This document shows positions 1 through 13,084 of a stretch of DNA of 64,000 nucleotides, piece by piece. The notes beneath the pieces are model-generated. The model was not told the DNA's origin. It saw only the letters and a program-made list of their open reading frames with translations, and searched no databases. Source of the stretch: Arthonia radiata (lineage: Eukaryota > Ascomycota > Arthoniomycetes > Arthoniales > Arthoniaceae); contig PSQN01000005.1 in NCBI GenBank assembly GCA_002989075.1, positions 1,625,241 through 1,689,240 on the forward strand. The letters run 5' to 3'. Position numbers and translations under genes: made by a program. How positions within the stretch are numbered: position 1 is the first letter of the stretch; every line of letters starts with the position of its first letter.

Positions 1-1250
1 AATTTGCTTCGAAGCAAAGGCAACGGCTAAAGTTAGCCGAGAAACTCCGGACGAATCGGCCAATTATTTGGAAAAAGTCTACTTAGATATTTGCAGGCCA
101 ATTGTACCGCAAACCCCTTCCAAAGGTCGATTATTTACTAGCTTTATAGACAATAAAACCCGGTATACGACTACCGAGGTACTATAGTCTAAAGACTAGG
201 TTTTCGATGCACTATTTACCTATATTACTCGAAAAGAAACGCAGTTCGAGCATCCTTTTAAAAGACTATACTTAAACAACGCAAAAGAATACCGGAAAGG
301 CCGGGTAAAACAGCTTCTAGAACAAAAAGAAGCTATTCTAACGATATCCGTACCGTATACTCTCTAGCAAAACAGACGAGTTAAACGCTTTAACCGAACA
401 ATTGTTAGTAAAGTTCGAGCAATACTTTATACCGCCGGGCTACTCCGGACGTATTGGGGCGAAGCGCTAAAAGCAGCTACCTATATTTACAATAGGACCC
501 CTTATACCAGATTACCGGGGTTTATTACCCCGTATAAAGTAAAATACGGTAAAAAACCGGATGTCAGTACTATTAAAATCTAGGGCTCAGTTACTTATCT
601 TAAAGAATCTAAACTAAAGAAACTAAACGCAAGAGCAACTGCCTATATCCTAATAGACTACAGATCGAACCAATATAAGCTCTTAGACCCCAATAACCGG
701 AAGGTTTACTGGGGGAGAGACGTCTACGTCTAGGAAGAAAAATTTGTTTGTAACCTATAGGGATCTATAGTTAATCGATTAACCGAAAGTATTCCTAAAG
801 AGCCCGAAGAACAACTAAAAGTTAAGTTCAAAAATAAGCTAAATCTAACCGCTAGATTCTAAGATAATAGGGAGGTACCTCCCGATAAAGAAGGGAGTCC
901 TCTATACGAGAAACAACATACCTCCCCTATATCTTAACAACTAGCGGACAAATTTAAACAAGAACTATACCAATCTAGAGCTCTAAACGAGTCTAACCTT
1001 CCTATCGAGTTAGATTACAGAAGTACCGAAGACCCCGGCCGGGTAGACACCGATTGCGCCTAGGAAATAGGTTTTATATACAAAAACGCTGATAAAAATT
1101 GGTTTAACGAGTTCTACAATAATCTAGAACAATACGCTAAACAGGCCTTAGTTGCAGTTACTAAAGAGCCTACTAATTTAAAAGAAATAAGGGTATCTAA
1201 GGATTAGCCTTCTTGGCTAGACGCAATACAGTCGGAGCTCAAAGAGCTAG
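1..1250 (+). mobile_element. Copia-family LTR retrotransposon fossil, left part
   Basis: Fossil Ty1/Copia element that begins outside the window. Conceptual translation shows patches resembling the integrase core (roughly 60-560), the end of the integrase region, and the acidic linker leading to reverse transcriptase. The element is interrupted at 1250 by a Gypsy element and continues at 8594. The sequence is AT-rich and TpA-rich with many disruptions spread over its length, the pattern expected from RIP. It is clearly broken. Family assignment rests on domain order and on the much clearer reverse transcriptase and RNase H patches in the right-hand part. Confidence 0.8.
1246..1250. repeat. 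Target-site duplication GCTAG (left copy)
   Basis: The five bases directly before the Gypsy 5' LTR are GCTAG, and the same five bases follow the 3' LTR at 8594-8598. A 5-bp duplication is normal for Gypsy integrase. It shows that the Gypsy element inserted into the Copia element as one unit. Confidence 0.9.
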
Positions 1251-1722
1251 TGTTACGGGTACCAGCCCCAGACGGCCTAGCGTGCACCCAAGCATCAACC
1301 ACCGCCAGTTATCTCAGCCCTACTAGCATTATTCCCGACTAAGCCTATAAACCCGCCGTAGGCATTGTCGGACAAGACGGCTATAAGAACCTACGTTCTT
1401 TACAAACCCGATATAAGTATTGTCGAGATTAACGGATATAGAGGGACTTCCTTATATACCTTAGATTATATAGCTAAACTAATAGCCGACCTTAGAATAG
1501 ACTTTAGTCTGTTAACTTAACATCTAAATATAAGTTTCTTAACTATATTTAGGTAACGTACTTTACTTTCTATCTACTTTAGTTAAGCTTCTCTTACCCT
1601 CTATAATCTATCTTACCTCTCCTGCCTTTTAGTCTCTAGCACACGAGACACCTACTATCAAGGTCGACAAGTACATAAGGCAAGTAAGCCTTAGTTTAGT
1701 TCTCTTAGCGATTAGCGTTATA
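1251..1722 (+). repeat. 5' LTR of the nested Gypsy element
   Basis: Starts with TGTTAC directly after the target duplication and ends at the position matching the 3' LTR end. It has the same length as the 3' LTR (472 bp). The two differ almost only by C/T and G/A transitions, so LTR divergence here mainly measures RIP and cannot serve as a clock. Confidence 0.9.
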
Positions 1723-4700
1723 CTTTAATAGACTCGCTACGAAAGTAGAGAAAGCAGATTAATTATGTTTACTACTTCGGTACCCAATAGCCGCGACGCT
1801 GCGAACAGGTTGGCCAACAGAATAGCTAGTACGAATAAGATATCGAACGTCAACATTAAGATAGAAAAAAGCTTCTTAGATAAACGTTCTAAAGTTACTT
1901 TATTCGTAATACGCCTAGCCGTGTACTTTAAAACTTACAAAGACTAGTTTCTAAACGATACTACTATAGTTCTATTCGCTACCTCTTATATAGATAGAGA
2001 TGCTTACAAGTAGGTTGAGTACTACCTCGACGATTTTTTGTTTACTCTAATAAAGAGTAGGCGCGAGGATACCGACAAGTTCTTCGCTAGCTTTATCTTC
2101 TTTTAGAAGAAGCTTCGTAAAATCTTTAAACAGACCGACGCTAAACGCGTTGCTATTAAAAAGCTTAGGAACCTTAAATAAATAGGACCAGCAAGCAGGT
2201 ACGCCGTCAAATTTATACAGTATGCTAATTAAATAGGATAGAACAAGAAACCTCTTATCGAGATCTTTTATAAAGGACTTAAGGATTATATTAAAGAAAT
2301 AATTTATATTCGTAAAGAGAAGTTTAATGATCTCAACAACTTTATACAACGAGTAAAAGAGATCGACGACAGCAACTTTAAAAGATAGATAGAAAAGAAG
2401 GGTAATCCTACTAATAGGTTCTATAGATTAAAGAATCGAGCAAACTTACGATAAGATCGAGGCGATCCAATAAAGCTAGATTTTATAAAGCCTCGAGGGA
2501 AACTAAACAACTAGAAAAGAGAACATAGAATAAAGAATAAGCTATACTTATATTACAAAAAACTAGGGTATTAAGTTAAAGAATGCCGTTCCAAGAAACA
2601 ACAGTTTAATAGTACTGGCAGAAACAGGCACAATAATCGATCTTAGAAACCCTGTCTCCTACGATAATAGTTTAATATAACTATCTAGATAAAAGAGGAC
2701 AACGGTCGCGATAAGGTAATAAAACTACTAGCAGCCTTCTCCGACCGCTAATAGAAGGACCCGACTGAGGGTTGTCTTCTCTAAGAATTAGGTCTCTTAC
2801 AGAAGACTATCTAGAACTGGTATAAGTACGTTACTAGACTAACTAAGAAGTAGAAGGATATCTACTAGAATGCCTTCTGTGACTAGAAAAACACTCACTA
2901 GGTTTCGTCCAATGAGAAGCACTATGAGTAAAATTTATTTAATTTATACAAAAACTGGGATACAGACATTGAGTTATAGGAAGAAATAAAGGAACGACAA
3001 ATAAAATAGAAACAACAAAACCTATAGGACTAAAATAACATTAACCGCACTATTTCGAGACAATAGATACAAAATACCGCTATACTACACGAAACACTAT
3101 CCTAAACTACGTGCTACGATAATAATTGTACGACCTACGAATCTAACAAATTAGAATTAGAATAGTAGCCGAAGAAACCGATATCTCTAAAACAAAGTTC
3201 GATACAAGAACTAGGCCTTACCCGAGGACGATCTAGATTACCTTACCTAGAAATCTAAGGGGAATCTAAGAAAGAATAAACCGTAGAAGCTAAGCAAGAT
3301 AGCAGCTACGATGCGTTATAGGTAAGACAACGACTTAAAGACGAAAATATAAATTCTAATGGTATAGAATCCTCGCTCGAGAACAATATTAACTAGGAAG
3401 AGCAAACTCTAATTCGTTGAGAAGAAATAATATAGAGACTTTGTTAGTTGACCTTCTACGATAGGAAGTTAAGCGCTAATAGAGATATTAACAACATTCT
3501 AAAATATATTTACTTACGTCTACGACGACTAGTAAACCACCTTATTAGGGGTCTAGAATTATGTAGTTAGTACTAATATCTTCGATTAACAATATATAAT
3601 CTATAGACACAATAAGTTCTAATCAGTAATAGTTATATAATTAAAGCAGAGATCGTAAATAATAAACTAGACGTTATAATAAAAGTAGTACTAGGACACC
3701 TTATATAGGAATTCTTATAGTAAATTAACCGATAATAGGTTTCGGTACCCAAAATACTCTAGAACGTATACAATTAACAGAGAAAAGACTAAACCGACTG
3801 CTTTAAGGGCAGTAATACTAGCCCGTCTAACGGTTAGACCCTCTAAGAGTCTAGCTCTGCGCAAGCTCGGCTGCCTACAGAATATACCTACATACTCGGG
3901 CAACAATAAACTATAGAAACATTAAAATTATAATCGATTTAGGCGTAACAGGCAACTTTATCTCGATACGCTACGTCGAGGAGTACTAGATATAAATATA
4001 AAAAAAGAAATTACCCTACGCACTATCTAGATTTCAAGGAGCAGAGAGAAGAGTTAACTACAAGACTTTGCCAATAGATATAATAATTAGGGACTATTAA
4101 AAAGAAATTACTTATAATATCGTAGATATTAACCAGCACTACGCTATACTAAGTATACCTTAGTTACAATAATATAACCTAAAAGTAGATTAAAGAACTA
4201 AGAAACTCCTCTTTACTAGGTACAAGTACTCTAAACAAGAGTCGTTCTACGGAATAAATACCCTACAAGCTATTTTTAGTAGTAAGAATAAGAAGCGCGA
4301 TAAAGAACTTATGCGGGTTAGTACTACTATACTCTAATATTTAGATATCCTACGAGAGAAGTCTAACGTAGTATCTCGTCTGTAGTTAACTACGCGTAAG
4401 TATAAATAAAAGACGACTGTACGCCAACGATTCTATACGACGACAAGTACTCAGTTAATTACTAAGATACTAGAGGAATACGATCAATTCTAATACCTGT
4501 TCGAGGAAGCTAAGCCAAACTTAGCTCTCCTAGAATACAAACCGTAAGATTACACAATATCTTTATAAGAAAGCAAAACGCCAACATTCGGTCTAATATA
4601 CTTCCTATTAGAAGCAGAAAATTAAGCGCTCCGCGACTATCTTAACAAAAATCTTAAAAAGAGATTTATCCGGAAATTAACATTACCAGCCGGATACCTA

Positions 4701-7700
4701 ATACTCTTCGTACTAAAGAAGAATAGCAAACTACGACTCTACGTAGATTATAGACAGTTAAACAGAGTAACTATTAAAAACCGATATCCTCTACTACGCA
4801 TCAACAAAATAACAGACTAATTGTATAACGCGCAATAGTTTACTAAGTTTAACCTACAAGAAGCTTATAATCTAATTTATATACAGAAAGGCGAAGAATA
4901 GAAAACAGCCTTCTACACTAAACACAGACTTTTTGAGTATTGCGTTATGCTCTTTAAGCTAATAAACGCACTAGCATTATTTTAGAAACTAATTAACAAT
5001 ACACTTAGTAATTACCTAGACATATTTATAACTACTTATCTAAACGATATTCTAGTATATAGCCGTACACTAGAAGAATATAAAGAATATATTAAGAAGG
5101 TATTAGAAAGATTAGCGCGTGCCAATTTACAAATTAATATCGAGAAAACCTAGTTTTACCAACAATCCGTCGAATTTCTTAGATTTATAATTACCGAGTA
5201 CGGTCTCCAAATAGAAGATTCGAAGATTTAATCCGTCCTAACCTAACTTATACCAAAGAATATAAAACAGTTGCAACAGTTTCTTAGTTTTGTTAACTAC
5301 TACAGGCGATAGATATTTAACTTTAGCCGAATTATAGCACCGCTGTCTTAATAGACGAAACAATCGACAGAATTCTTCTGGACGTAAAAAGAACAATCAG
5401 CATTCGAAGAGCTTAAGGAAGCTTTTAAGATTGGGCCTGTACTAGCAATATTCAACTTTAACCTACCGATTATTATAGAAACAGACGCGTTAGACTATAC
5501 GATTAGAGTATGTATAAGTTAAAACAACAAGAAAAGAAAACTTAGACCAGTAGCTTTCTACTCAAGAAAAATATTACTTACAGAACAGAACTACAATATT
5601 TACAACAAAGAGCTTTTAGCTATTATAGCAGCATTCGAAATATAGCGAGCTTACCTAGAAGGAGCGAACTATACGATTATAATATACACAGACCACAAAA
5701 ACCTAACTTATTTTACAACAACAAAGAAACTCAACCGCAGACAAGTTAGATAGTTAGAAACTATAGCTCTATACGACTTTATTATTACCTACAAGAAGGG
5801 TTCCGAGAACGACAGAGCCGACGCTCTAAGCTAACGACTAGATTACCTTAATAACAAGGAACACGTCGAGCATACAATATTTTAAGAATACAATAACGAG
5901 ATTAGATACAATTAATTAGCTATAACAACCGAGTTTATTATTAAACTAGACAGCCGAATCCCAGATATCCTGAACGATCCTAAAACTTACTAGGAAAACG
6001 AGAAACGATACCTAAAACTAACTAAAAACAATAAGAGCTATTATAAATTTTAAGGCAAGATCTACGTTCCGAGGAATCTAATCCGACACATTATCAGTAA
6101 CTTTCACGATAACCCAACGAAGGGACACAAGGGTATCGACAACACTATTAAAAAGATTATACGAACCTACTACATCCCGAAAATTTAATATTACGTCGAG
6201 AATTATATCCAAGAATGCGACGTATATGTAAGAACCAAGCATCCGAGGCATTTACTATACGGTGAACTACAACTACTAGAGATACTTAAGAGACTATAGC
6301 ATATAGTCTTACTAAACTTTATTACTAAATTACTAACCTCTAAGGATTTACTCACAGAAGTAGCTTATAACGCTATCCTAGTTATATACGACAAACTAAC
6401 AAAGTACGCATACTTCGTACCTTACAAGGAAGCTAGCAACGCAGAACAGTTAGTATATACCTTCCTTCGAATTATCCTAGCAAACTATAGTCAGCCACAA
6501 AAAATTGTCTCGGACAGAGACTAGAAATTTGTCTTACGATTTTAGACCTCCTTAATGCAACAGCTAGAGACAAAACAAAAGATATTAACGTCGTTCTATT
6601 TACAAACAGACGGGCAGACAGAATAAACAAATTAAACACTAGAACAGTATCTCTGGGTATATATTAACTACTAGTAGAACGACTAGGTACAATTACTACT
6701 AGTAGCGCAAGCAGCGTACAACGATACGAAAAACAATACAACCAAAATAACACTGTTCTATAGCCTATACGGCTATCACCCTCTTTAGAGCAGACAACTA
6801 TAAAACACTGCAGAAAACGACACTGCTACACAAATAGCAACGAATATAAAGACCCTATACCAGCAGTTAAAGGCTAATAGCGAGTTTATTAACGAACAAA
6901 TAAGAAAATAGTATAATAAGTCAAGAACTTTCCTAAATACAAGTATAAAAGAGGGGGAAAGAGCTTACTTACTTATAAGAAACATAAAAACTATTAGACT
7001 AAGCAAGAAACTCGACTATACTAAGATAGAACCGTTCAAAATCTTACAGCAATTGGGACCCGTAACATTTAAACTTAAACTTCCAAAAACGATAAAAATA
7101 TACCCTGTATTCTACGTAGCGCTGTTAGAACCAGCTTACTCCCGAGAGGTAGAACGACTCAACCTAGAAATCCTTCCTAACAATTAAGAACTCGAGTATA
7201 AGGTTAAAACGATTCGAGCCTATAGACAATATCGAGGCAAACAACAGTATCTTATAAAGTAGAGAAGATATTTAGAATATAAAAACTAATAGGAACCAAA
7301 ACGAAACCTAATTAACTATAAAGACACTATTTAACGATATTAGAATTAGAATATTAGTCGGTTATAATAGTACTAGCACTCTAATTTACTATCTAGCGCG
7401 CCTCGCCGGCACCTAGGTTACCTACAAACGAACTAGCCTACTACGTTACAAGACTACTACCTAACTCTAGGTAAGGGTCACCCCGAAAGTTAAAGAATAA
7501 TCCGCTCAGATATTTAAATATATCGCCGCTAGCTATTGACGTAGTAAACTCCTCTTGCTTCAACAACTTATTTTAAGCTAACTTCGCTGCTACCCGCGTA
7601 CAAGTCTTTTTAACCTCCTCTTTCAACTTCCGGACCTTAGATCGGTTACGCTATACAGTCGTAATTAATACTGCTGTCTAAGACTTTAACGCGCGTAACT

Positions 7701-8121
7701 AACGTTTTATACGCTAAAGGGCAGCCGACTAGGAGAAATATTAAGAATAAACCGAACGCGCTGCAACTAAGTTAGTTTTAGGCATTATAGAAAGACAACA
7801 ATAGGGCATACTATCTACTATCGATACCCGTAAATTACAACTCTTTCTATCTCGAGTACACACCGAACACATCGCCTTCCTAAACTAAATTACATACCTT
7901 TCCTTAGTCGATATACATTTGAAACAAGAAGGCATTTTAATACCGCAGACTTTAATTAACAGGTATTAGCTATACTTTTTATTAGAACCCGCAGCAACGG
8001 ACTTTATGCGAGGTATAGCGACTTACAGATTAGTTACGAAAGGAGGGACGAAACGCAACTTATAGGTATTTAAAAGGCTAAGAGTCAATCGAGGACAATT
8101 TAACTAGAAGAGGGGAGATTG

Positions 8122-8593
8122 TGTTACGGGCACCAGCCCCAGACGGCCTAGCGTGCACCTAAGCATTAACCACCGCTAGTTATCTTAGCTCTACTAGTAT
8201 TATTCCCAACTAAGCCTATAAACCCGCCGTAGACATTATTGAACAAGACGGCTATAAGAACCTACGTTCCTTATAAACCCGATATAGGTATTATCGAGAT
8301 TAACGGACACAGAAGGACTTCTCTATGTACCTTAGATTATATAGCTAAACTAATGGCTAACCCTAGAATAGACTTTAGTCTATTAACTTAATATCTAAAT
8401 ACAAGTTCCTTAACTATATTTAAGTAACGTGCTTCACCTTCTATCTACTCTAGTTAAGCCCCTCTTACTCTCTGTAATTTGTCTCGCCTCTCCTGCCTTT
8501 TAGTCTCTAGCACACAAGATACCTATCACCAAGGTCGACAAGTACACAAGGCAAGTGAGCCTTAGTTCGGTCCTCCCAGCGACCGGCGTTACA
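8122..8593 (+). repeat. 3' LTR of the nested Gypsy element
   Basis: Begins TGTTACGGGC after a purine-rich tract (polypurine-tract-like, about 8108-8118) and ends GCGTTACA. It is collinear with 1251-1722 and flanked by the second GCTAG copy. It is less altered than the 5' copy. Confidence 0.9.
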
Positions 8594-8598
8594 GCTAG
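8594..8598. repeat. Target-site duplication GCTAG (right copy)
   Basis: Same five bases as at 1246-1250, directly after the 3' LTR. It marks where the interrupted Copia sequence resumes. Confidence 0.9.
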
Positions 8599-10214
8599 CT
8601 AACCAAGAAACCTAGATATTAACCGAGCTGCCGCCAGATAGAAAGGCGCTAAAAGGGCGCTAGATACCGAAGATTAAGTATTCCCCGGAGGGCGAGCCGA
8701 TTTTTAAAGCCCGCTGGGTAGCTAAGAGCTGCCAGTAAAGACCTGACCTCAATTTTATAAAGACCTTTATAAATATAGTAAATCTAATTACTTATCGGCT
8801 TATACTAGCCTTAGCAGCAGAGAAAGACTAAGAAATAAAGCAATAGGACGTAAAATTAGCTTATTCTAACGCAAAGTTAGACGAGGTTGTCTATATCGAG
8901 CAACCAACTAGCCTATCTAACGGAACTAATAAAGTTTATCGAATAAAGAAGGCCCTTTATAGTCTAAAACAGGCCGGCCGATAGTAAAAAGCCTATCTTC
9001 GAGAATTACTAAGGGAAATAGGTTTCAAACCTCTAGTATCCGATTAGTCGATTTATATTCAAAGAACTGGAAAGCAGGTAATTTTAATTGTCTATGTAGA
9101 CAATATATTAGCTGTATCCAATTCTACTAAAACAATCTCTGGAATCTATCAGGAACTAAATAAGACTCTTACGGTTAAGAACTTAAAAGACGTTAGTAAG
9201 TTCTTAGAAATTAAAATTACCTGAGATCGCCCGGCGAAAACGATTCACCTAGACCAGTCGACTTATTTAGCTAAAATTTTAACCAAATACTTAAAGAAAA
9301 ACGGCCGAATGCCCGGAAAAATATCGCAATCCGTCGGCTCAAAATTGGCACCGAATCCTAACTAAGCTAGCAGTACCGATATTTCTAATTATTAGCAACA
9401 AATTGGGTCAATTTTGTATCTAATAACAAAGACAAGACCCGATATTGTCTTTACAACTGGCCTACTAGCCCGATACATATCGAATCCTAGCGAGGAGCAC
9501 TAAAGAGTTTTAAGTAGCCTTTAGGCTTACTTAGATAAAACTCCTAACCTTGGTCTTTACTACAAATCTCCCTTAATAGACAGTATAACCGGCTATTGTA
9601 ACGTAGATTGGGGGGGGAACCTTGGCACCAGGAGATCGACTACCGGCTATATCTTTCTACTTAGAAACGGAGCCCTTAGCTAGAATTCGAAGCTACAAAA
9701 AACGGTCGCCTTAAGCTCTTGTAAGGCCGAATATATAGTTCTTAAAGAGTTTATAAAGGAACAGTCATTTATCCGATTAATTGCTACCAAACTGTCCGGG
9801 ATTTTCAAAGAAAATTCGATTACTACCGATTTAGCGGGTACTTTTGAAAAGTCTGCGGATAAAAAGACTCGGCGGGCTCCAACGCACCAGGCAAGCATAT
9901 ATTTGCCCGGGCAAGCCGGTTAAATTAGACCGGAGACCCCGGTTTTGCCGGTAAAACTGTTACTTACCGACAGCAATTCGACAAAAGAACTTATAAAAAA
10001 CCCTACCTTCCGAGCTAAATCTAAGCATATTGATATACAGTATCACTATGTTAGAGAAAACGTTTAGGCAGGCCAAACAGAGCTTAAATACGTTTCTACA
10101 AAGGAACAATTAGCAGACAGTTTAATAAAACCGATCGACTTAGCTAAAATACTAACGTTTAGAACTTAAATTAGCTTACAATCCGGCTAAAACAACTAGT
10201 CGATTAAGGGGGTG
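8594..10214 (+). mobile_element. Copia-family LTR retrotransposon fossil, right part
   Basis: Continuation of the Copia fossil of 1-1250 after the Gypsy insertion. It shows the Copia reverse transcriptase (about 8600-9250) and Copia-type RNase H (about 9560-10170) patches, then a polypurine tract (AAGGGGG, about 10206-10212) directly before the LTR. It is broken by many scattered changes. Confidence 0.88.
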
Positions 10215-10722
10215 TGTTAGAAATTAACCAACTAGCTGGTTAGCCGGAACCCTCAGGGGCCTAGAGTATCGAACAGGTTCTACCAGCTATCTCGGCCTAG
10301 AATAGAACAAGCCTTTTACCTAAAGGGTCGGGCCTAGTAGCCCGGGCCTAGGTTAAAAAGGAGCATTGTACGATCCGTTCTAAACAGCTGGTCTATAGTC
10401 TAAGACAACACAAAATAGACTTAGAGACTAATAGTTTTAGATAGACGGAATTACTATCTTATGTAGTAAGTTACGGGTTATTTGGCCCCTATTAAAAGAA
10501 CAAATATCTAGTAAGTCCTATACGGGCCGCTAAACTTAGATATATAAGCTAGGATCTCTCTAGAGGATTCTAGCTAATAAGACAGACAACACAACAATAG
10601 CTTCTCTTTGTTACTAAGTATTGTACCTGTAACAAGCCTAAGTATTGCACTAGTTCCAAGCTAGTGTCGTCTTCCTACTCTTTGTAGTAGTATCCTTCTT
10701 CTTCCCTGTACCTTTTTTAACA
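10215..10722 (+). repeat. 3' LTR of the Copia fossil
   Basis: Starts TGTTAG after the polypurine tract and ends TAACA, giving inverted TGTTA/TAACA termini (about 508 bp). Its right edge is fixed because at 10723 the sequence resumes exactly collinear with position 6231 of the Gypsy family, so the Copia element inserted into a Gypsy copy there. The matching 5' LTR lies outside the window. Confidence 0.85.
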
Positions 10723-13084
10723 AGAACTAAGCATCCGAGACATTCGCTATATAGTGAACTACAACTACTAGAGATACCCAAAAGACTATAGTATATAGTC
10801 TTACTAAACTTTATTACTAAGTTACTAATCTCTAAGGATCCGCTTATAGGGGTAGCTTACGACGCTATCCTAATTATATACGACAAACTAACAAAATACG
10901 TATACTTTGTATCTTACAAGGAAGCCAGCAATTTAGAATAATTAGTATATATATTCCTTTAGATTACCTTAGCCAATTACGGTCAATCACAAAGAATTAT
11001 CTCTGACAGAGATTAAAATTTGTCTTACGATTTTAGATATCTCTAATGCAACAACTAAGAATAAAACAGAAAATGTCTATCTTATTCTATTTACAGACCG
11101 ATAGGTAAACAGAGAGGACAAATTAGACACTAAAACAATATCTCTAAGCATATATTAACTATCAGCAAGACAACTAGATGTAGTTAATACTAGTTGCGCA
11201 GGCTACGTATAATAATATAAGAAACGATACAATAAAAACAACTCCGTTCTATACATTATATAGCTACTACCCTCTTTAAGGCAGACAACTATAGAATACT
11301 ATAGAAAATAAAATAGCTATACGAATAGCTACAAACATAAAAACACTATATCGGTATTTAAAGTCTGACAGCAAGTTTATTAACAAACGAACAAGGAAAT
11401 AGTATAATAAGTTAAGAACTATCCTAAATATAAGCATAAAAGAGGGGAGAAGAGCTTATTTGCTTATAAGAAACATAAAAACTATTAGACTAAGTAAGAA
11501 ACTTAACTATACTAAGACAGAATCGTTTAAAATCTTACAGCAATTAGAATCCGTAACATTTAAACTTAAACTTCTAAAAACAATAAGAATATATTCTGTA
11601 TTCTATGTAGTACTGTTGAAACTAGCCTACTTTTAAGAAGTAGAACGATCTAACCTAGAAATCCTTTCTAACAACCAAGAACCTAAGTATAAGGTTAAAA
11701 TAATTCGAGCTTATAGACAATATCGAGGCAAACGACAGTATCTTATAAAATAGAAAGAATATTCCGAACATAAAAATTAATAGGAATCGGAACGAAACCT
11801 AACTAACTATAAAGACACTATCTAACGATATTATAACTAGAGTATTACTTAGTTATAGCAGCACTAACACTCTAATTTACTATCTAGTATGTCTTACCGG
11901 TACCTAGATTACTCTCAAACAAACTAGCCTACTATGTTACCGAACTACTATCTAACTCTGAGTAGGGATTACTTTAAAAGTTAACGGATAACCCGCTCAA
12001 ACATTTAAATATACCGCTACCAGCTATCGACGCGGCAAACTTCTCTTGCTTCAACAACTTATTCTAAGCTAACTTCGCTGCTGTCCGCGTACAAGTCTTT
12101 TTAACCTTCTCTTTTAACTTTTAGACCTTAGATTAGTTACGCTGTATAGTCGCAACCAGCGCTGCTGTCTAAGACTTTAACGCGCGTAATTAACGTTTTG
12201 TACGCTGAAGGGTAGCCGACTAAGAGGAATATTAAGAGTAAACCGAACGCGCTGCAACTAAGTTAGTTCTAGACATTATAGAAAGATAACAACAGAGCAT
12301 ACTATTTACTATCGATACCCGTAAATTACAACTCTTCTTGTCCCGAGTATATACCGAATATATCGCCTTTCCTAGACTAAATCACACACTTTTTCTTAGT
12401 CGATATATATTTAGAACAAGAAGGTATTTAAATACCGTAGGCTTTAATTAACAGGTATTAGCTATACTTCTTGTTAGGACCTATAGTAACAGACTTTATA
12501 CGAGGTATAGCGACTTATAGATTAGTTACAAAAAGAGGAACGAAACGCAACTTATAGGTATTCAAAAAGCTAAGAGTTAATTGAGAACGATTTAACTAAA
12601 AGAGGGGGAATTGTATTATAGATACTAGCCCTAGACAGTCTAGCACACATCTAAGTATTAACTACCGTTAGTTATCTTAGCCCTATAAGTATTATTCTCG
12701 ACTAAGCCTATAAACCCGCTATAGATATTATCGAACAAGACGGCTATAAAGGCCTACATTCCCTATAAACTCGATATAGATATTGTTAGGTTAACGGACA
12801 TAGAGAAACTTCTCTATGTACCTTAGACTATATAGCCAGACTAATAGCTAACCTTAGAATAAACTTTAGTCTATTAACTTAACATTTAAATATAAGTTTC
12901 TTAACTATATTTAGGTAACGTACTTTACTTTCTATCTACTTTAGTTAAGCCCCTCTTACCCTCTATAATCTGTCTCGCCTCTCCTACCTTTTAGTCTCTA
13001 GCACACAAGACAACTACTACTAAGGTCGATAAGTATATAAGGTAAGTAAGCCTTAGTTTGGTTCTTCTAGCGATCGGCGTTACA
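10723..13084 (+). mobile_element. Older Gypsy (same chromovirus family) fossil, 3' half
   Basis: Collinear with 6231-8593 of the complete Gypsy copy over about 2.36 kb: integrase, chromodomain-like patch, noncoding 3' region and LTR (12614-13084). It is split by the Copia insertion, and its 5' half must lie left of the window. It is more diverged than the nested copy. It is broken throughout by RIP-like transitions. Confidence 0.88.
12614..13084 (+). repeat. 3' LTR of the older Gypsy copy
   Basis: About 471 bp, aligning end to end with the LTRs at 1251-1722 and 8122-8593. It ends GCGTTACA and differs mostly by transitions. Confidence 0.85.

Larger units (their letters stand above)
1251..8593 (+). 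mobile_element. Full-length Gypsy (chromovirus) LTR retrotransposon fossil, nested in Copia
   Basis: Fossil Ty3/Gypsy element with both LTRs (1251-1722 and 8122-8593, each 472 bp) and a 5-bp target duplication. Recognisable patches in order: gag region from about 1765 with a zinc-knuckle-like patch near 2550, aspartic protease near 3930-4000, reverse transcriptase about 4650-5250, RNase H about 5440-5830, integrase about 6050-6700, and a chromodomain-like patch about 7190-7320. The last marks it as a chromovirus. About 800 bp of apparently noncoding DNA separates the chromodomain from the 3' LTR. The structure is complete, but the coding region is broken by dozens of changes, mostly transitions consistent with RIP. 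It is the youngest layer of the nest. Confidence 0.9.
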
